Below are positions 45,034-58,008 of a stretch of 64,000 nt of DNA, piece after piece; the first letter of the stretch is position 1; each line of letters starts with the position of its first letter. This DNA comes from Stromatinia cepivora (Eukaryota > Ascomycota > Leotiomycetes > Helotiales > Sclerotiniaceae), in NCBI GenBank assembly GCA_014898415.1, contig RCTD01000009.1, positions 186,001 to 250,000 of the forward strand, given 5' to 3'. The notes beneath the pieces were generated by a model that worked only from the letters and a program-made list of their open reading frames with translations, was not told where the DNA came from and did no database searches. A program made the translations under genes and the position numbers.

Positions 45034-47788
45034 TCACAACCCTAATAATCCTCCCAATCTCTCCTCAATGCTCTTCACTTGCTCCGCAGTCATAACCTGA
45101 CTACCCATTAGGTAAATCACATTTCCCAATATCCTCGCATGGATATTCCATTCACCCAACTCGCCCTCCACATCACCACCCAGTAACTTTTCCCTCACCA
45201 CCTCCGTGACCCTGGATGTATATCCACCTCCTTGCTCATCTTTAAATGTAATAGCCATTACACTACCTAATGCAATAACCCCATCGACTGACTCCAAATG
45301 CGATATTGAAGTAACGAACGATTTACTCCATATACTCCAGACTTGAACTTTCTTATACTTCTTTTTCGCCGCTGTTGTTTCTGTCTGGGGAGTTATTTCT
45401 CCTTCAGTATTTTTCACCGCATTCCAGTCCCTTCTAAAGCCCTCCCATGCCCCATTTTTCTCGCTGTCTAATTTTCCCATGGTTTCCAAACTTACGCGTG
45501 CGACTTCACAGCCTACGGCGTGGCCAGTATAACTATGTCCATGTAACAGCGCTTCACTCTTTTCATCGCCAAGGAATGCTTCGTAGATGCTTTCGCTGGC
45601 GAGTGTTGTGCAAAGGGGGAGTAAACCACCTGTTAAGAGTTTGGCATGCACTGAAATATCGGGATATGTATGTAAGAGGGTAGAGGAACTGAAGTGGCCA
45701 AGTCGGTAGAGGCCTGTGAAGACTTCGTCGTGGATTACGGGGAGGCCGGTCCATTGGGTTGGTGAGGGTGGGGTGCCTGTGGGAGGATGATTGACTTTAC
45801 CGAGCAAGTGTTCGGGCATATTGCGGATGACGTATGTTAAGGTGCGTTGGAAGAGGGGATCGCTTCAATTTATGTTAGAGGAGGGGTTTGAGAGGCAATG
45901 GGGTAGGTATACTCACCAGAATAGCATACCACCAGCGCCAAGGATAATTGGCTCCAAAACCAACGCACCAAATTTCATCCCCTTTCCATTTGCCCTTTGA
46001 AGTTCGGCCAAAATATGTTTCTCATACTTTTTCCTCAGCTTGCTAGTACTTCTCTGCCAACTAAAGATATCTTCCAATTCGTCAAATGTCTCCTCGATGT
46101 TCTGGCCAGTTCCGTCATAAACTACCCATTTCCCATCTTTCATCCAGACTTTTGGTACATCAAACCATAATCCTCTTCCTTTATACCAATGTACTTTTTC
46201 GTTGTAAACGCTCCCTTCACTGAGATCCATAGCTCCGATGGTATCCCCATGATAACTGCCTTTTAATCCGATAATTCCCACCTGCTTTCTCTTGTCTTCA
46301 CTTTTTCCCCAACGATAATGTTTACTAGCAGCTGTCAGGGCCATTTTTACAGCAACTTCCATACCGGTACTACCGTTATCAGAATAGAAGACCCGTGAGA
46401 GACGGGGATTCTTGAGATTGTCCAGGAGATGATTGGCGAGTTTGAGAGCAGGTGAATGGATGGTGGATGCGAAGATGCAGTGGCCATAGCGACCCGATGC
46501 ATAAGCTGCCGCTAAGGAAAGGGCGGGGTTTGCGTGGCCTAAACCTTGAGTCCACCAGGATCCTGAGCCATCCAATGTTGGTGTAAGCACATTATCCTTG
46601 GACCGCTTTTGTGGTGGGGATTCGCCTGTACTAGTGGTCGATAGGGTCTGGAAATAATCTCCATAAGCTGAATCTATAGGGAGGATCTTATCGGGTGAGA
46701 GATGTTTCATTTGAGTGAACGGATACCAGATTGTTTCATGGGCTTTCGTGGCCATCTGTTCCAGATCTTCAATTCGTGATATGTTTCGTTGACGGGCAGC
46801 TTCCAATAGAGCTTCAATCTCGCCGGACTGAGTAACACTTGAGTAGTAAGAGGACATAGATTCTTCGTCTTCCTGTGGATTTGGAATTTGGTTTGGTGGG
46901 GGAGGAATAACTGTTGTATTTATACCCCTCTCTTGGAAATATTTGGAAAGGTATGCATAATTTCCGTACTTTTCCTCTTGAAATATTAATACTGAGTCAA
47001 TGTCATAACCACGAAGATGTAGACCTGTTTTCACATTAGTCCAAATTCCATTTTGAGAGCCATCCTAAGAAACTTTGAAATTTCCGAATATTCCAAGAAA
47101 CCAGCTTACTCTCCCAAGCGCTAATTGTTGCTGAAATCCCACCCAACTTTGAATCACCAACGAGAAATACCGGCATTCTCAAAGGTCTTAATGCATCCAC
47201 CTGACTTGTACCAGAAGGTGTAGGTGAATGTACACCACCAGCACCTTCTACTAGGATCATTGCTTCCTGCCCTTCTTCATTACTTCTCGTCCATTTTTGG
47301 ACTTGTTCAGCGATCGCTGTGACGATCTCGTGATCATTTGGTGGCTGCACGAAGTTCTCGAGTCAGCGTCCCTCGATCAAATATCATTTAAACCATTAAA
47401 GTCAGATCAATTCATCTCATCACGGGTGTGAGAATATAAGATATCATGTCAAATCCATGTAACTCTCAAGTTATCGTTCCTACTTCCAGATTTAAATTTC
47501 AAAACTCACTTTCACACCCTTTGCCGCTAAATGTGGACTAACAGCTTCCCCATATCTGAACAAACATTTTATATTCGTTCCTTTCGCGAATTTCCCAATA
47601 TGTCCATCGTCAGCCTCGTCTAAAGGGCCCGTAGAAACTGGCTTCAGATAATATGGAATTTGTTTTCTGGCGAGAAGTTGCCGACAAAGAAGTGTTGAGA
47701 AGATTGTTTTCCCTAAAGATGTATTGGCAGCGGTGAGATGATAAATAGGAAGAGACCGTGAGAGGAGTGAGGGTGGTGGTTTGTACAT
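45034..47788 (-). CDS. bioDA: bifunctional dethiobiotin synthetase / DAPA aminotransferase
   Basis: Four exons: 47788-47510, 47344-47110, 47024-45917 and 45862-45034, giving 816 residues. The N-terminal BioD part has the P-loop ANTSLGKT, YYLKPVSTG, and ILVEGAGGVHSP with FLVGDSKLGGISATI. After a linker, the BioA part has WYPFTQMKHL, GSWWTQGLGHANP, YSDNGSTGMEVAVKMAL, KGSYHGDTIGAMDLS, VIHDEVFTG and HAKLLTGGLLPL with the PLP lysine. The fused enzyme converts 7-keto-8-aminopelargonate to DAPA and then dethiobiotin. Fungal bioDA genes have this same order. It shares a promoter with bioF, which makes its substrate. The junction of exons 3 and 4 restores the DPLFQRTL segment. Confidence 0.95.
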
Positions 47789-48247
47789 TTTGAAAGGGGA
47801 AAAGGAAGGAAACAGACAAGAGAGTCAAAAGAAGCTCGGAGTTGCAATTGAGTCTGTGATTGAAATTTGGACAATGAGGGGTCAGAAAGAACATGGTGGG
47901 GTAGCTTGCATTGATGACTAAGAGCTGACTATTTGATTGGATAATATACAATAATTCTACATTTACCCCTGAATGATCCCCACAGTAGCTTCAAATATGA
48001 TCTGCAAAAAAAATACATACTGGCAATTTTGCCAATGTATTAATGCTCCATATATCACCAGCTGTACAGAGGAAACAAAGTTTCTCGGCGCAACTTCAAC
48101 GGTTTGTTAACTGACGGACCTGAGTCAAGCAGTCATGTGACTCACAAATCAAATCATATTACCTATCTACTCTAATCCATCCGTACAATGTAACCACAAT
48201 ATTCCTATCATACATTACACATCTATCCCGTGTCGAACAGAACGAAA
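47789..48247. promoter_or_regulatory. bidirectional bioDA/bioF promoter
   Basis: 459 bp between divergent start codons of two consecutive biotin pathway genes, which fits co-regulation. No specific operator recognised. Confidence 0.5.
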
Positions 48248-49797
48248 ATGCCTACACTTGAAGAATCCATGACCTCGGCACTCAAATGCCGAGCTCAGAA
48301 ATCCTCCCTCAGAAATTTATCTTTACCATCTACCATAGAAACTACAACTGGTGTTACACCAATCGATTTCTCATCTAACGATTTTCTCTCTCTCTCAACT
48401 TCTCCGCTTCTACATAAGGAATATCTTTCACTACTACGAACTCACCTGTCACCTCCCACAAGTCAAAATTCATCTCAATCCCCATCTTCGTCTTCAGCTT
48501 CGCCAACCCTAGGTAGCACAGGTTCCCGCCTATTAACCGGCAATTCACCTCTCGCGCTCAATCTCGAATCCCAAATTTCCCAATTCCACCGTTCTCCACA
48601 CCTCGGTTCCGGTGCTCTCCTCTTTAACTCAGGCTTCGATGCTAATTCTGCATTTTTCGCTTGTGTTCCCCAAAAGGGAGATATCGTAGTGTACGATGAA
48701 CAAATTCATGCAAGTGTTCACGAAGGGATGAGGGGATCACGTGCTAAGAAATTTCTTCCATTTGGACATAATGATGTTGGGGATTTGCGAAGGGTATTGG
48801 AAAGTGTGGGGCGAGGAGAAATAGTGAGCAATGTCTTTGTTGCGGTGGAAGGTTTGTATAGCATGGATGGGGACGTATGTCCTTTGCGTGCGGTGGTTGA
48901 GGTTGTGGAGGAGATTTTTGGATTAGGAGGAATCACTGAGGGTGGGAGAGGATATATTGCGGTGGATGAGGCACATTCGACTGGGGTATATGGACCACAG
49001 GGACGAGGACTGGTTTGTGAATTAGGCTTAGAGGAGAAGATCTTTGCCAGGTTACATACTTTTGGAAAAGCACTAGCGGGAAATGGCGGTACGTTCTTTT
49101 CTTCTATTTTTCCTTTAATCCATTGACTGTACAGGTTATATCAGAATATGAGAATGAAGTTGCTAAAATTAACATAGCCATAATCTTAACCACCCCTCTA
49201 ACCCGCCACTACCTCCTCAACTACGCCCGTCCCCTAATCTACAGCACCTCGCTCTCTACCCCCTCGCTTCTTCTCATCGCAGCTTCCTACTCTCTTATCC
49301 TTTCCTCAAGCACCCAGTCTCTACAGTCTCATCTTCGTTCTCTGTCTCACCATCTCAAATCTTTACTTTCCCACATTCCTCATTCACACTACCTAAAACC
49401 GCAACCCCGAAACTCCGAACCATACACGGAGGATCTAAACTGGACACCAATTTTTTCTCTTCAAACACCTGAGCCAAAAGACCTAGCAAGTTATTGTCAA
49501 AAGGCGGGGTACAATGTAAGGGCAATAATGAGTCCGACGGTTAAGAAGGGAAGTGAAAGGGTGAGGGTTTGTTTGCATGCAGGAAATACGTTCAAGGAAA
49601 TTGAAGGGTTGGTGGGATGTGTTAGAGAATGGATTGAGACGATGGAGAAGCGAGGGGAGATTCAGTTTGGTGGTGATGTCTTGGGGATTCATTCCCCTCT
49701 GGAATCTGGTTCTCCCGTCGGAGTTCAAAAGGGGTATACTATAGATGTAGGTGCAAGTTTTGGAGAGAGAACCGAGACAGCGAGAGCAAAACTATAG
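48248..49797 (+). CDS. bioF: 8-amino-7-oxononanoate synthase, peroxisomal
   Basis: Two exons: 48248-49088 and 49178-49797, giving 486 residues. The enzyme condenses pimeloyl-CoA with alanine using PLP. Visible motifs: DFSSNDFLSLS at the N-terminus, GSTGSRLLTGNS, LFNSGFDANSAFFACVP, VYDEQIHASVHEGMRGS, AVDEAHSTGVYG, LHTFGKALAGNG with the PLP lysine, and after the intron LNYARPLIYST. The downstream acceptor, not the nearer AG, was chosen because it joins GNG to AIILTTP as in homologues. The protein ends in AKL, a PTS1 peroxisome signal; in aspergilli BioF is known to be peroxisomal. A low-complexity Ser run (SSQSPSSSSAS) lies near residue 75. Confidence 0.95.
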
Positions 49798-50759
49798 AAG
49801 CATCACGTGTTAGGGCTCTGTCAAAAAACGAAAATTTCAAAATGTATATATGAGGATATAAAAGTACAATCAAGAGAAAACCTAGAGATCTAGCCAAGCA
49901 GGGTCTAGAGATAGCTATTAGACTAGTAATCATCTCCGAAACAAATAAGCTGAAACAAATAAGCCGAAACTCAAAATCATATCTAAACGCTTTCTAAGTT
50001 TAAAGCAATGTACAAGAAACGTTCAGAAAATAGATGGATGTACGGAACGGGAAAGGAAGAATGTAGATTGAAACTAAGCTAAGCTAAAGCCCATGTAGTT
50101 TGATAAAATCCCTCCTTCTGAAGTGGTTGGACGGATAATTGCAATTCCAAGACTTGCTATCTGCATCCATAGTTCTGACTCGGGTCTCAATGCCAATGCA
50201 TTAGGTGAATTTTTGAGATGGGTAAACATTTGGATTACAAACGCCGCAAGTCGCTCTAGATAACCTCGGCTATCCAGCCATGCCAGCTAACATCTTGCAA
50301 GCCCAAGCTCCAACACGGCCCGACCCACTCAACGGCGTGATGCCCCTATCTCCGATCTACCAATCAGATAAGGTAATTACCAACTGAACAATTCCCATTA
50401 TAATTTGTTGAGATGCACGTATCTGCCCCGCCATTTAGCTTATATGAGGTTGCATCAACTGCATGAATGATTTGTGTGAACAAAAGTTAAAAAAACCCCT
50501 CATTTAGTGTGAATGCTGTATGGTGGGGCTCATTATTTCTGTGCTTGACCTTCCTGTTTGTGTTGTTGAGTCACGATTTAGAGTTCGCTGGATAGGAGTG
50601 GATTACTATACTAGTAGCTTGCTTGAAGATTGTGAATATCTGTCAAATTTGAGGGATATTTTGTTTTACTTTTGTTGCCCTCTCTTTCATTCTACTGTAT
50701 CTACTTTATAGACGGTGAAGAGCTTATACAGATAGATCTCCAAACTCCACTCCACTACC
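49798..50759. other. intergenic, no gene recognised
   Basis: 3' flank of bioF and promoter of bioB. No other feature supported. Confidence 0.5.
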
Positions 50760-52156
50760 ATGGCGACCCTCAGAACCTCCCTATCCCGAACCCTCATCCT
50801 CCTCCGGTCCAACACCCCCAAATTCGCACCCATCTCCTCCTCCGTTCGTCTTCAAGTCCAAAAGCCCAAAAACTATGGTACCGTATCATCTGTTCCTCCT
50901 CAAGCTACAGAAACAACAAACACATTACCCGGAAAGGATGTCTACCAAGAAGCACTCAACGCGACCGAACCCCGCAGCAATTGGACAAGAGAAGAGATCA
51001 AGGCGATTTATGATAAGCCATTGATGGAATTATGTTGGGGTGCGGGCAGTTTGCATAGGAAATTTCATATACCGGGTGCTATTCAGATGTGTACGTTGTT
51101 GAACATCAAGACAGGAGGTTGTTCGGAGGATTGTTCTTAGTAAGTTTGGTTTATTTCTGTTGATTTTGTTGTGTTTCATGCCATTTTTATTATCGTGTTG
51201 TCTTATACAGTCATTTTTTTTTTTACTTTCGCTTTGCAATTCGTCCAATATTCATTCGGTAACAATGCTAACTTCAAACCCCCAGCTGCGCCCAATCATC
51301 CCGCTACCAAACCGGACTCAAAGCCTCCAAGATGGTCTCCGTCGAATCCGTCCTCGCAGCCGCCCGTATCGCAAAAGACAACGGCAGTACACGTTTCTGC
51401 ATGGGAGCCGCGTGGCGCGATATGCGTGGACGAAAAACCAATCTCAAAAATGTCAAAACAATGGTTAGCGAGATTCGCGGAATGGGTATGGAAGTATGCG
51501 TCACGCTTGGTATGATTGATGCAGAGCAAGCTCAGGAACTCAAAGAAGCGGGTCTGACGGCGTATAATCATAATGTGGATACGTCGAGAGATTTCTATCC
51601 CAAGGTTATCACGACGAGAACTTATGATGAGAGATTGGATACCATTAAGAATGTTAGGGAGGCGGGGATTAATGTTTGTACGGGTGGAATCCTTGGTTTG
51701 GGAGAAAATAAGTCTGATCATATTGGACTTTTGGAGACGGTTGCTACATTACCTTCGCATCCAGAATCATTTCCTGTTAATATGTTGGTGGCTATTAAAG
51801 GAACACCGTTGGAAGGAAACAAGAAGGTGGAATTTGAGAATATGTTGAGAATGGTAGCGACGGCTAGAATCGTCATGCCTAAGACTATCGTGCGTTTGGC
51901 TGCTGGAAGAGGAGAATTGAGCGAGGAACAACAAGTCTTATGTTTCATGGCTGGTGCCAATGCTGTTTTCACCGGAGAGACAATGTTAACCACACCTGCG
52001 GTTGGATGGGGTGTCGATTCCGTTGTTTTCAACAGATGGGGATTAAGACCCATGGAGAGTTTCGAGGTCGATGCCTTGAAGAACGATAAACCAGTCTCTG
52101 CCACCGAAATCCCGGTAGAGGCAAGTAAGGTAGAGATGCCAAGTACAGTTGCATGA
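50760..52156 (+). CDS. bioB: biotin synthase, mitochondrial radical SAM enzyme
   Basis: Two exons: 50760-51139 and 51286-52156, giving 416 residues. It inserts sulfur into dethiobiotin. The N-terminus (MATLRTSLSRTLILLRSN, then SSSVRLQVQK) is Arg/Ser-rich without acids, a mitochondrial-type presequence. The radical SAM motif CSEDCSYC (Cys121, 125, 128) is split by the intron after the second cysteine. Further motifs: FCMGAAWRDMRGR, GMEVCVTLGM, AYNHNVDTS, CTGGILGLGE and GRGELSEEQQVLCFMAGANA. Fe-S assembly in mitochondria fits the presequence. Clustered with bioDA and bioF; the C-terminal 30 residues are a divergent tail. Confidence 0.96.
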
Positions 52157-53691
52157 TTGTCTATTTGATTTGGATACCCAGGGCGTTTGGTGCGCTCATC
52201 ATCTCGAGTTTTTGCAAGGAGATTCGAACAATGGAAGTGCCGTTGCGCCACCATTGGGATCGGCGTATCGGACTGAGATCGACTGTGCCGCGAAAATGTT
52301 TTGCGCTATCGTGTGTTGTCGTCTCGTGGGAATTTAGCGTTTCTTGTTTTGTTTTTGCTCTTGCTCGGAGTAGGGGAATGGCTGTGTAAAAGGAGAGAAT
52401 GTATATACGTGATGGTATAATACATTGTGAGCTGTATATAGTATATATACAAGCTTATCCTTGAATCAAAGTAAAAAGTGATGATGGATAATCCGACACT
52501 CCATGTATCGTGACCATAGCATACATATCACACACTCCTACCCCCTTCCCATCACTACCACCAATCCATCGATCTAGTCACATTCCCATTCACATACCCT
52601 ACACTCTCTACAAAATGAAACCCTTCCCGATAATAATTATGACAACCGAGATGCACAAAATCAAAGGACACGTCAAAGTAGGTTACTCATAAAAAAAACT
52701 TACCATTACTCTCTCTCTTAACCTCACTCCTAAAGCGTCCTAAACAAGCTTCAAGAAATCTAGAATAGAAAAACTATGGAAAATACCTACTTGTTATAGC
52801 AACAATAACTCCACGTGTTAGCAAAGGACTTGAAAATCTCTTATTTGAGATTTTCAATGTCGGGATGGTGTGAGTGAAACGGGGGTGTGGAGAGCGGTGT
52901 CTGGAAGGAAGGATGAAGATATTTAGTTGGGTTAGGGCTTGCGGCGACTATTTCAATATAATTTCTTGTGATGAAGGAAAATTTCAAATCTCAAAATCAT
53001 CAATTGTAAGAGAAATCATTTATATCCTTGAACTTTCGTTGTTAATTGGAACATGGAAGTATCAAATGCGGGATTGAAATGAGACCATCAAGTAGGGTTA
53101 ACTCCAAATTTCCAACCAGATTAAACCACATTCTCATCAAAACATAACCTCACCGGGAACAAAGAAAGCCTCACCGGGGACCGTCACGGTAAGACCCTGG
53201 GAGGCGAAGAAAGATGAATAGGGGATAGATACTTGTGATTATAAACACAAGTGCTTCATACAACTCTGTGATCTCTACTGGTGTTATAACTACCAACAGT
53301 TATTCAACCGATGGGCCGGCGTCGTAGAAAATTAAATCATGGATTGATCGATTGATGTTTTTCAGCCCTGCCCTACGAAGAATGTTTATCCGGCTATCTC
53401 GGGACGCGTCCAAATATCGAAGATTTCCAACGGGTATGGATTAAGAGCTCATTTTGTGGAGAATGAGGAATTATTCTTTCGGATTTTATATTCATGATTT
53501 CTAAATAACATTGATGATAGTGTATATATATGCCGTTTCCAATCATCCCTTTGTGATTTCTATACAATATGTAATATGATAGGTTTTATACTAAACGTAG
53601 GCAAGTTCCGCCCAATACCGTTTCCTAACGCCTGGCTCCCATTTTAACAACGATACTTTTTGTCCAGCGGTCTATATCAAAAGAGTCTTTT
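52157..53691. other. 1.5-kb intergenic region
   Basis: No gene, RNA or element recognised on either strand. Confidence 0.45.
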
Positions 53692-54946
53692 TCAAATAGG
53701 TAGCAGCCGGTTTCCCTTCACATCCTGCTGATGTCTTCCTTCTAACCACGCTCCTAAAATGCCCCCAGAGCATCCTATCACGATGGCCGATACACTTCCT
53801 ACATTGATCGGATGCGAATACATATACATTCCCAGCAAGGCGATCACCATTTTACTCGATGCTTCGACTATAGAATGAAAATATTGCGAGGACTTTCGAG
53901 TAATCGCCGTGGAAAAAAATAATATGGGAAAGATGCCGATACCGGTGTACAATATGGCCATGATAGTTGATTTTCGGATCGAGGCTGGGAAACAATCGTT
54001 CATATTCTCGTCCGAGAAATCTTCGATGATAAAGGAAAGAGTCGATGCGATGATAAACATAAGAACATGGTTATATAGGAAAACTAAGACATGTTAGCAA
54101 GCCATCCCAAATCTTTTGAAAAGAGTCATACTATCCCATTGACCAAATTTCAGATTCGGCACAATCTTTGCCTTCCACGCTTCATATGTGCTGTATAATA
54201 AAAGATGGACGACCATGAGAATATATCCAAGAAATAATATCATTACAGGGTCTTGAGGTTCCAATGTTTGTTCAAGCCGTCTATCCCCATAACTTTCCTC
54301 TGCATGCGCGTTTTCCAAAATTACTGATATGATAATGCCGGAGAATATTAAGAGATACGACTTAAACGCGAATGGTGGTATTGGAGTTCCGAACAGAATG
54401 CTGTCGATGTAGGGGACCGTGAAGATGGTCGTAGTAGAAAGGAGTATGTATGTTGGTAATGATAGACATTGAAGCGCTTTATAAGATATGTAATTTGAGA
54501 CGAGAAGTAATATCGACAAAGGAAGCCCTGCAAGTAGATTTCTCGTTAGCATCTGCCATCTTCGATTCGTTCAAGTCGCGCAACACATACAAGTCTTTGC
54601 CTTTTGTAGCTCCAAGCCCGCCATTTCCTTTAGATATCCGCCCCTTTTCAACAAAAACATTGCTGTGATGGCACATCCTGACTAATTAAGCCCCAATATC
54701 AGTTTGCGCATTATCTCGAGGTATGACGTTGAGTCTCCAGTGACGTACCTGGACCGCCAGCAAGAAGAAATTCAGATTCCAGTATTGACCTGAGACGGCA
54801 TATTTCAAAATCAAAGCGAACAGGGCACTGAAAGCTCCGTAGGCCACCACATCTAGCCATTTCCCCGATTCTCCTCCCTTTCTCTTCGCGGGTAAATATC
54901 TATCCTTCTCCTTTCCCTTGCCATTTGAATAACCATTCATCGTCAT
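53692..54946 (-). CDS. GDP-mannose-transporter-like protein (nucleotide-sugar transporter family)
   Basis: Four exons: 54946-54749, 54681-54591, 54527-54132 and 54083-53692, giving 358 residues. Alignment to Vrg4/GMT-type Golgi transporters is clear: SGQYWNLNFFLLAVQ, then KAKTW joined across an intron to LPLSILLLVSNYISYKALQC, SLPTYILL, FSGIIISVILENA, IEDFSDENMNDCFP, and NVGSVSAIVIGCSGGILGAW. The substrate motifs are altered: homologues' F-Y-N-N reads LYNH, and G-A-L-N-K reads EASSK. It may therefore carry a different nucleotide sugar or be decaying. Exon 2 was recovered by its homology (GYLKEMAGLELQKAKT). The N-terminus is Lys/Gly-rich and the start at 54946 is the first ATG consistent with the family. 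Confidence 0.82.
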
Positions 54947-55627
54947 CGGTTTTCTGCAGGGTATGTTCTTCTTCTTCGATGGAGCTTCGATGTCACAGTC
55001 ATAGTACAGGCCTGACTTTACAGTTGGTTCCCGTCCCGAATTTGGCCCTTGCGATTGAATTTGTTTGATTGTGTGTGTTTGATTAGGTAGACAAAGGATC
55101 AAAGAAGAGCGCCAAGACTTACTTAAGCTCAGACTGGTGGCTCAAAATTTCGTCTATGATGCAAGCGCCGTATAACCTTAGAGAGGACCCTGAATATTTT
55201 TTTTTATCCCGCGCGATGATTCTATCTCAGCCTTTTTCTACTTCTCTTGATAATGAAACTAAAAAGGTGTTAAGTGACATCTTAATTAAAATCACAATGG
55301 TTTTCAATTTCGATAGTTCGAATAGACTGCAAACGCATGTCAGTCATTTTAGTGTCGCTGATTAACACGAGCCTGCTCTCATACTGCAACTAACAATACA
55401 ATTGTGATCGATTGGCTCTACTTTGTTAGCAGGATCTATGTTATTAGGACGAGTCATTTTATTATCACTGGTGTCACGATATGTTGTGGGTGTTAATTCT
55501 TGAATTTGTCTGAATATTCATTTGGATTAGCTATGTTAGCGTCATCTATATACCTGCCTGGACATTTGGTATACTGAATGGGTCTCGAAATTCATTTCAG
55601 GAGCCCTGATTGACTTCAAAGGGGTTT
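54947..55627. other. intergenic, no gene recognised
   Basis: An open frame at 55156-55365 has no recognised motif and was not called. Confidence 0.4.
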
Positions 55628-56381
55628 TCAAGATGTGCTTGTTTTCCTGTCAATCATGCTGACTCGTGCGATATTTCTTGAAAATTGAGGCATGGCTAAC
55701 CACTCATCAAGTTTCTCGCATTCATAGCATGGTTTGTTGCCTTGTTTAAGAACTCCGATTATGATTTCCGGAATCATAACTCTGGCATACTCACGATTTT
55801 GTTTTACAAAGTATCGCCTAAGCGCTTCTTTGTAGAGCACTCTTTCCGTGATATCTTGCAATCTATGTTTCCGCGAACATTGCAAGTCTTGGACTATGAA
55901 TTTTGTCACGCAATGGAATGGAAAAGCCATAGAATTACCACAATGCAGCTCCAAGTACCTATCTATATTAGCCAATGGTGGTCTGATGTCGCAAATCCTC
56001 GCAGGACTTTGAACAGAAGTCACAATCTTTTCATATGTCATCAATGATGAAATGCATAGATCTTTAAAATTCTTCAACAACACGAAGTCATATTGGATAG
56101 GAACGGTGGCCGGTTATCATAGATTAATCTCTTATGAACTTTCTTGGCTTCATTATAGCTCAACTAGTTGATACCAGATAATACCTCAGGGATTCTGGGC
56201 TGCTTCTTGTATCGATTAACAAAGTCACATCGTGGAAAATGGAGTCCGCGATGGCCTCTGTCCAGATCATGAGTTGAAGTTCTTTGGGGAGTTTCGAAAA
56301 GCAGGTAAATATTTCCTCGATTTTCAGCTTTCCAAATGCTTCGCAGAGTGAGTCCATCTCTTGTGCAAAGTTAAATGACAT
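55628..56381 (-). CDS. 2EXR-family protein, short paralogue
   Basis: Proposed exons 56381-56175 and 56071-55628, giving 216 residues. The N-terminal FSKLPKELQLMIWTEAI is the hallmark of the fungal 2EXR family (F-x-x-L-P-x-E-L-R-x-x-I-W). The C-terminal part has TKFIVQDLQCSRKHRL, then IPEIIIGVLK and KPCYEC, shared with the genes at 57241 and 61830. The middle region present in the longest paralogue is mostly missing, so this may be truncated. The 103-nt intron was placed by phase and GT..AG only. Role unknown; the family is large in plant-associated and saprotrophic ascomycetes. Confidence 0.6.
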
Positions 56382-57240
56382 GATTGACGTCTTGAAACTT
56401 TTTGCTGTAGTATGTTCAGTTCAGAGTGATAATGATGGAAACACAGAACCGCTCATGTTGTAGACGTACTATGCCTGTGTACCATGAAGGTCGTTGTTCT
56501 ATTCCACATGATCTATTACAGAACAGAGATATGAGACATGCAATCTGACTTCAAGATATTTGCCAAGATGTGAGGTGGCCTTGATATGCAGTCAAAATGC
56601 ACATTACGCCCGTTGGAACCACCAAAGCATCAACAATGCTATAGCTTGTTTTTGTTTAATTTATTTCACACATTGTGGAGAGGTATCTGTTCTTCGATGA
56701 TCAGACTTCGTGTACATTGGACAGAACAGTGACTTTCATCTTATTTACAGTAGTTAGGCGTACCAGGGGTTCAGTGTAGAAGCTCTGTTCAGATATTGTT
56801 TCGTGTGAGATTGAATACTTTAGCTGCAATTGGCTCATATATCATTTCGAAACTGATGAAATGGCGCCCCTAGCTCTCAGTAGTCTTGGCAGACCTAAAG
56901 GTAGTTTGGCAGACTCATGGAAACTAGCCGCTGATAGATTCAGCGTATCATGCGATTGAATGTATACGCAGAGAGGATCATCGTCGACTAGAGGCCAAGT
57001 CGAATATTGTTCTCTGAACAGGCAGTGGACAACATCTCTCTCTCCACACAATATCGTTCCACAGGATAGCCCATCCAAACCCTTATAAATACTGCACCCC
57101 TGACTTCCAGTTTCAATTTTGAAATATTACCAGAAATTTGCAGATACAATTCAAGAGTAAATCGAATCTCTATCATCATACATTCAACAACCAAGAAATC
57201 TACGATAATCATCATAGATCTTTTCCAATATCTCTTCAGG
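56382..57240. other. divergent intergenic region between 2EXR paralogues
   Basis: No gene recognised. Promoters of two divergently transcribed family members. Confidence 0.45.
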
Positions 57241-58008
57241 ATGTCACAAGAACGCGAAGAGGAGCGAGAAGGTGTTGAGAGTGGCGAAGGTGAGTTAAGT
57301 CTTTTCGTCAGGCAAAACGAGGATGTTAGACGCTTGATCTGGCAAGCAATTATGGCACCAGAAACTAGAGGGCTGACTCGTGAATACGATTATAGGCTTC
57401 ACATAAGATATCCAATCACCTCTCAAATCAACGCAGAAAGTCGTGCGATGACAGAAACGTATTACCCAGACATATGGGACCGAGTAACGGGTCGCCTGCC
57501 AATCCTATGGCCACCAATGCGGTTTAATGTCCAGACAGATTCCCTTTACATCACGAATGAAAGACACATGCTTGACACAATTAGAGCGCTTGGCAATAAC
57601 TTGCCTCGAATCGAATCTATTGCAATGCCATCAAGAATCATTCAGGGTGTCAACATCGTTCCTGCACAGCCTGCAGTACCACTCCCGGACTATCTTCAAC
57701 AATGGCACCAAGATCACCAAGAGCCATTCCCTTTCCGAACTCTGACACACTGTTTTGTCGAAGATCTACCTTGTAACACGCCTATGGACCTGAGTCACAG
57801 ACTGTCTCAATCTGCGTATTGCACTTATATTCGACAAGCAGTTGAGGAATTTTTTCAAGAGGAAAATCGCCGACATCCTGCATTCAGGATTCCCAGGGTC
57901 ATTGTTGTTCCCCAGAGAACAGGGCCTGATCCTTGCCGTGATTGCATTGCGGAAGCTAGGCGAAGACGGCTAGGAAGTTGGGGAGGAGTGGTTATTAGGG
58001 AGAGGTAG
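57241..58008 (+). CDS. 2EXR-family protein, divergent
   Basis: A single-exon gene of 255 residues. The N-terminus is Glu-rich (MSQEREEEREGVESGEGE), followed by a degenerate family motif LSLFVRQNEDVRRLIWQAIM, where the L-P-x-E-L part has changed. The middle has YPITSQINAESRAMTETYY, the usual S-R-x-x-A-Y-like core. The C-terminal half matches its neighbours: THCFVEDLPCNTP, then IPRVIVVPQ and PDPCRDC. Function unknown. Confidence 0.65.
   Translation: MSQEREEEREGVESGEGELSLFVRQNEDVRRLIWQAIMAPETRGLTREYDYRLHIRYPITSQINAESRAMTETYYPDIWDRVTGRLPILWPPMRFNVQTDSLYITNERHMLDTIRALGNNLPRIESIAMPSRIIQGVNIVPAQPAVPLPDYLQQWHQDHQEPFPFRTLTHCFVEDLPCNTPMDLSHRLSQSAYCTYIRQAVEEFFQEENRRHPAFRIPRVIVVPQRTGPDPCRDCIAEARRRRLGSWGGVVIRER

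Noticed and set aside
55156..55365. 69-codon forward frame upstream of the transporter gene
   Set aside because: Plausible composition, but no family features or splice partners found.
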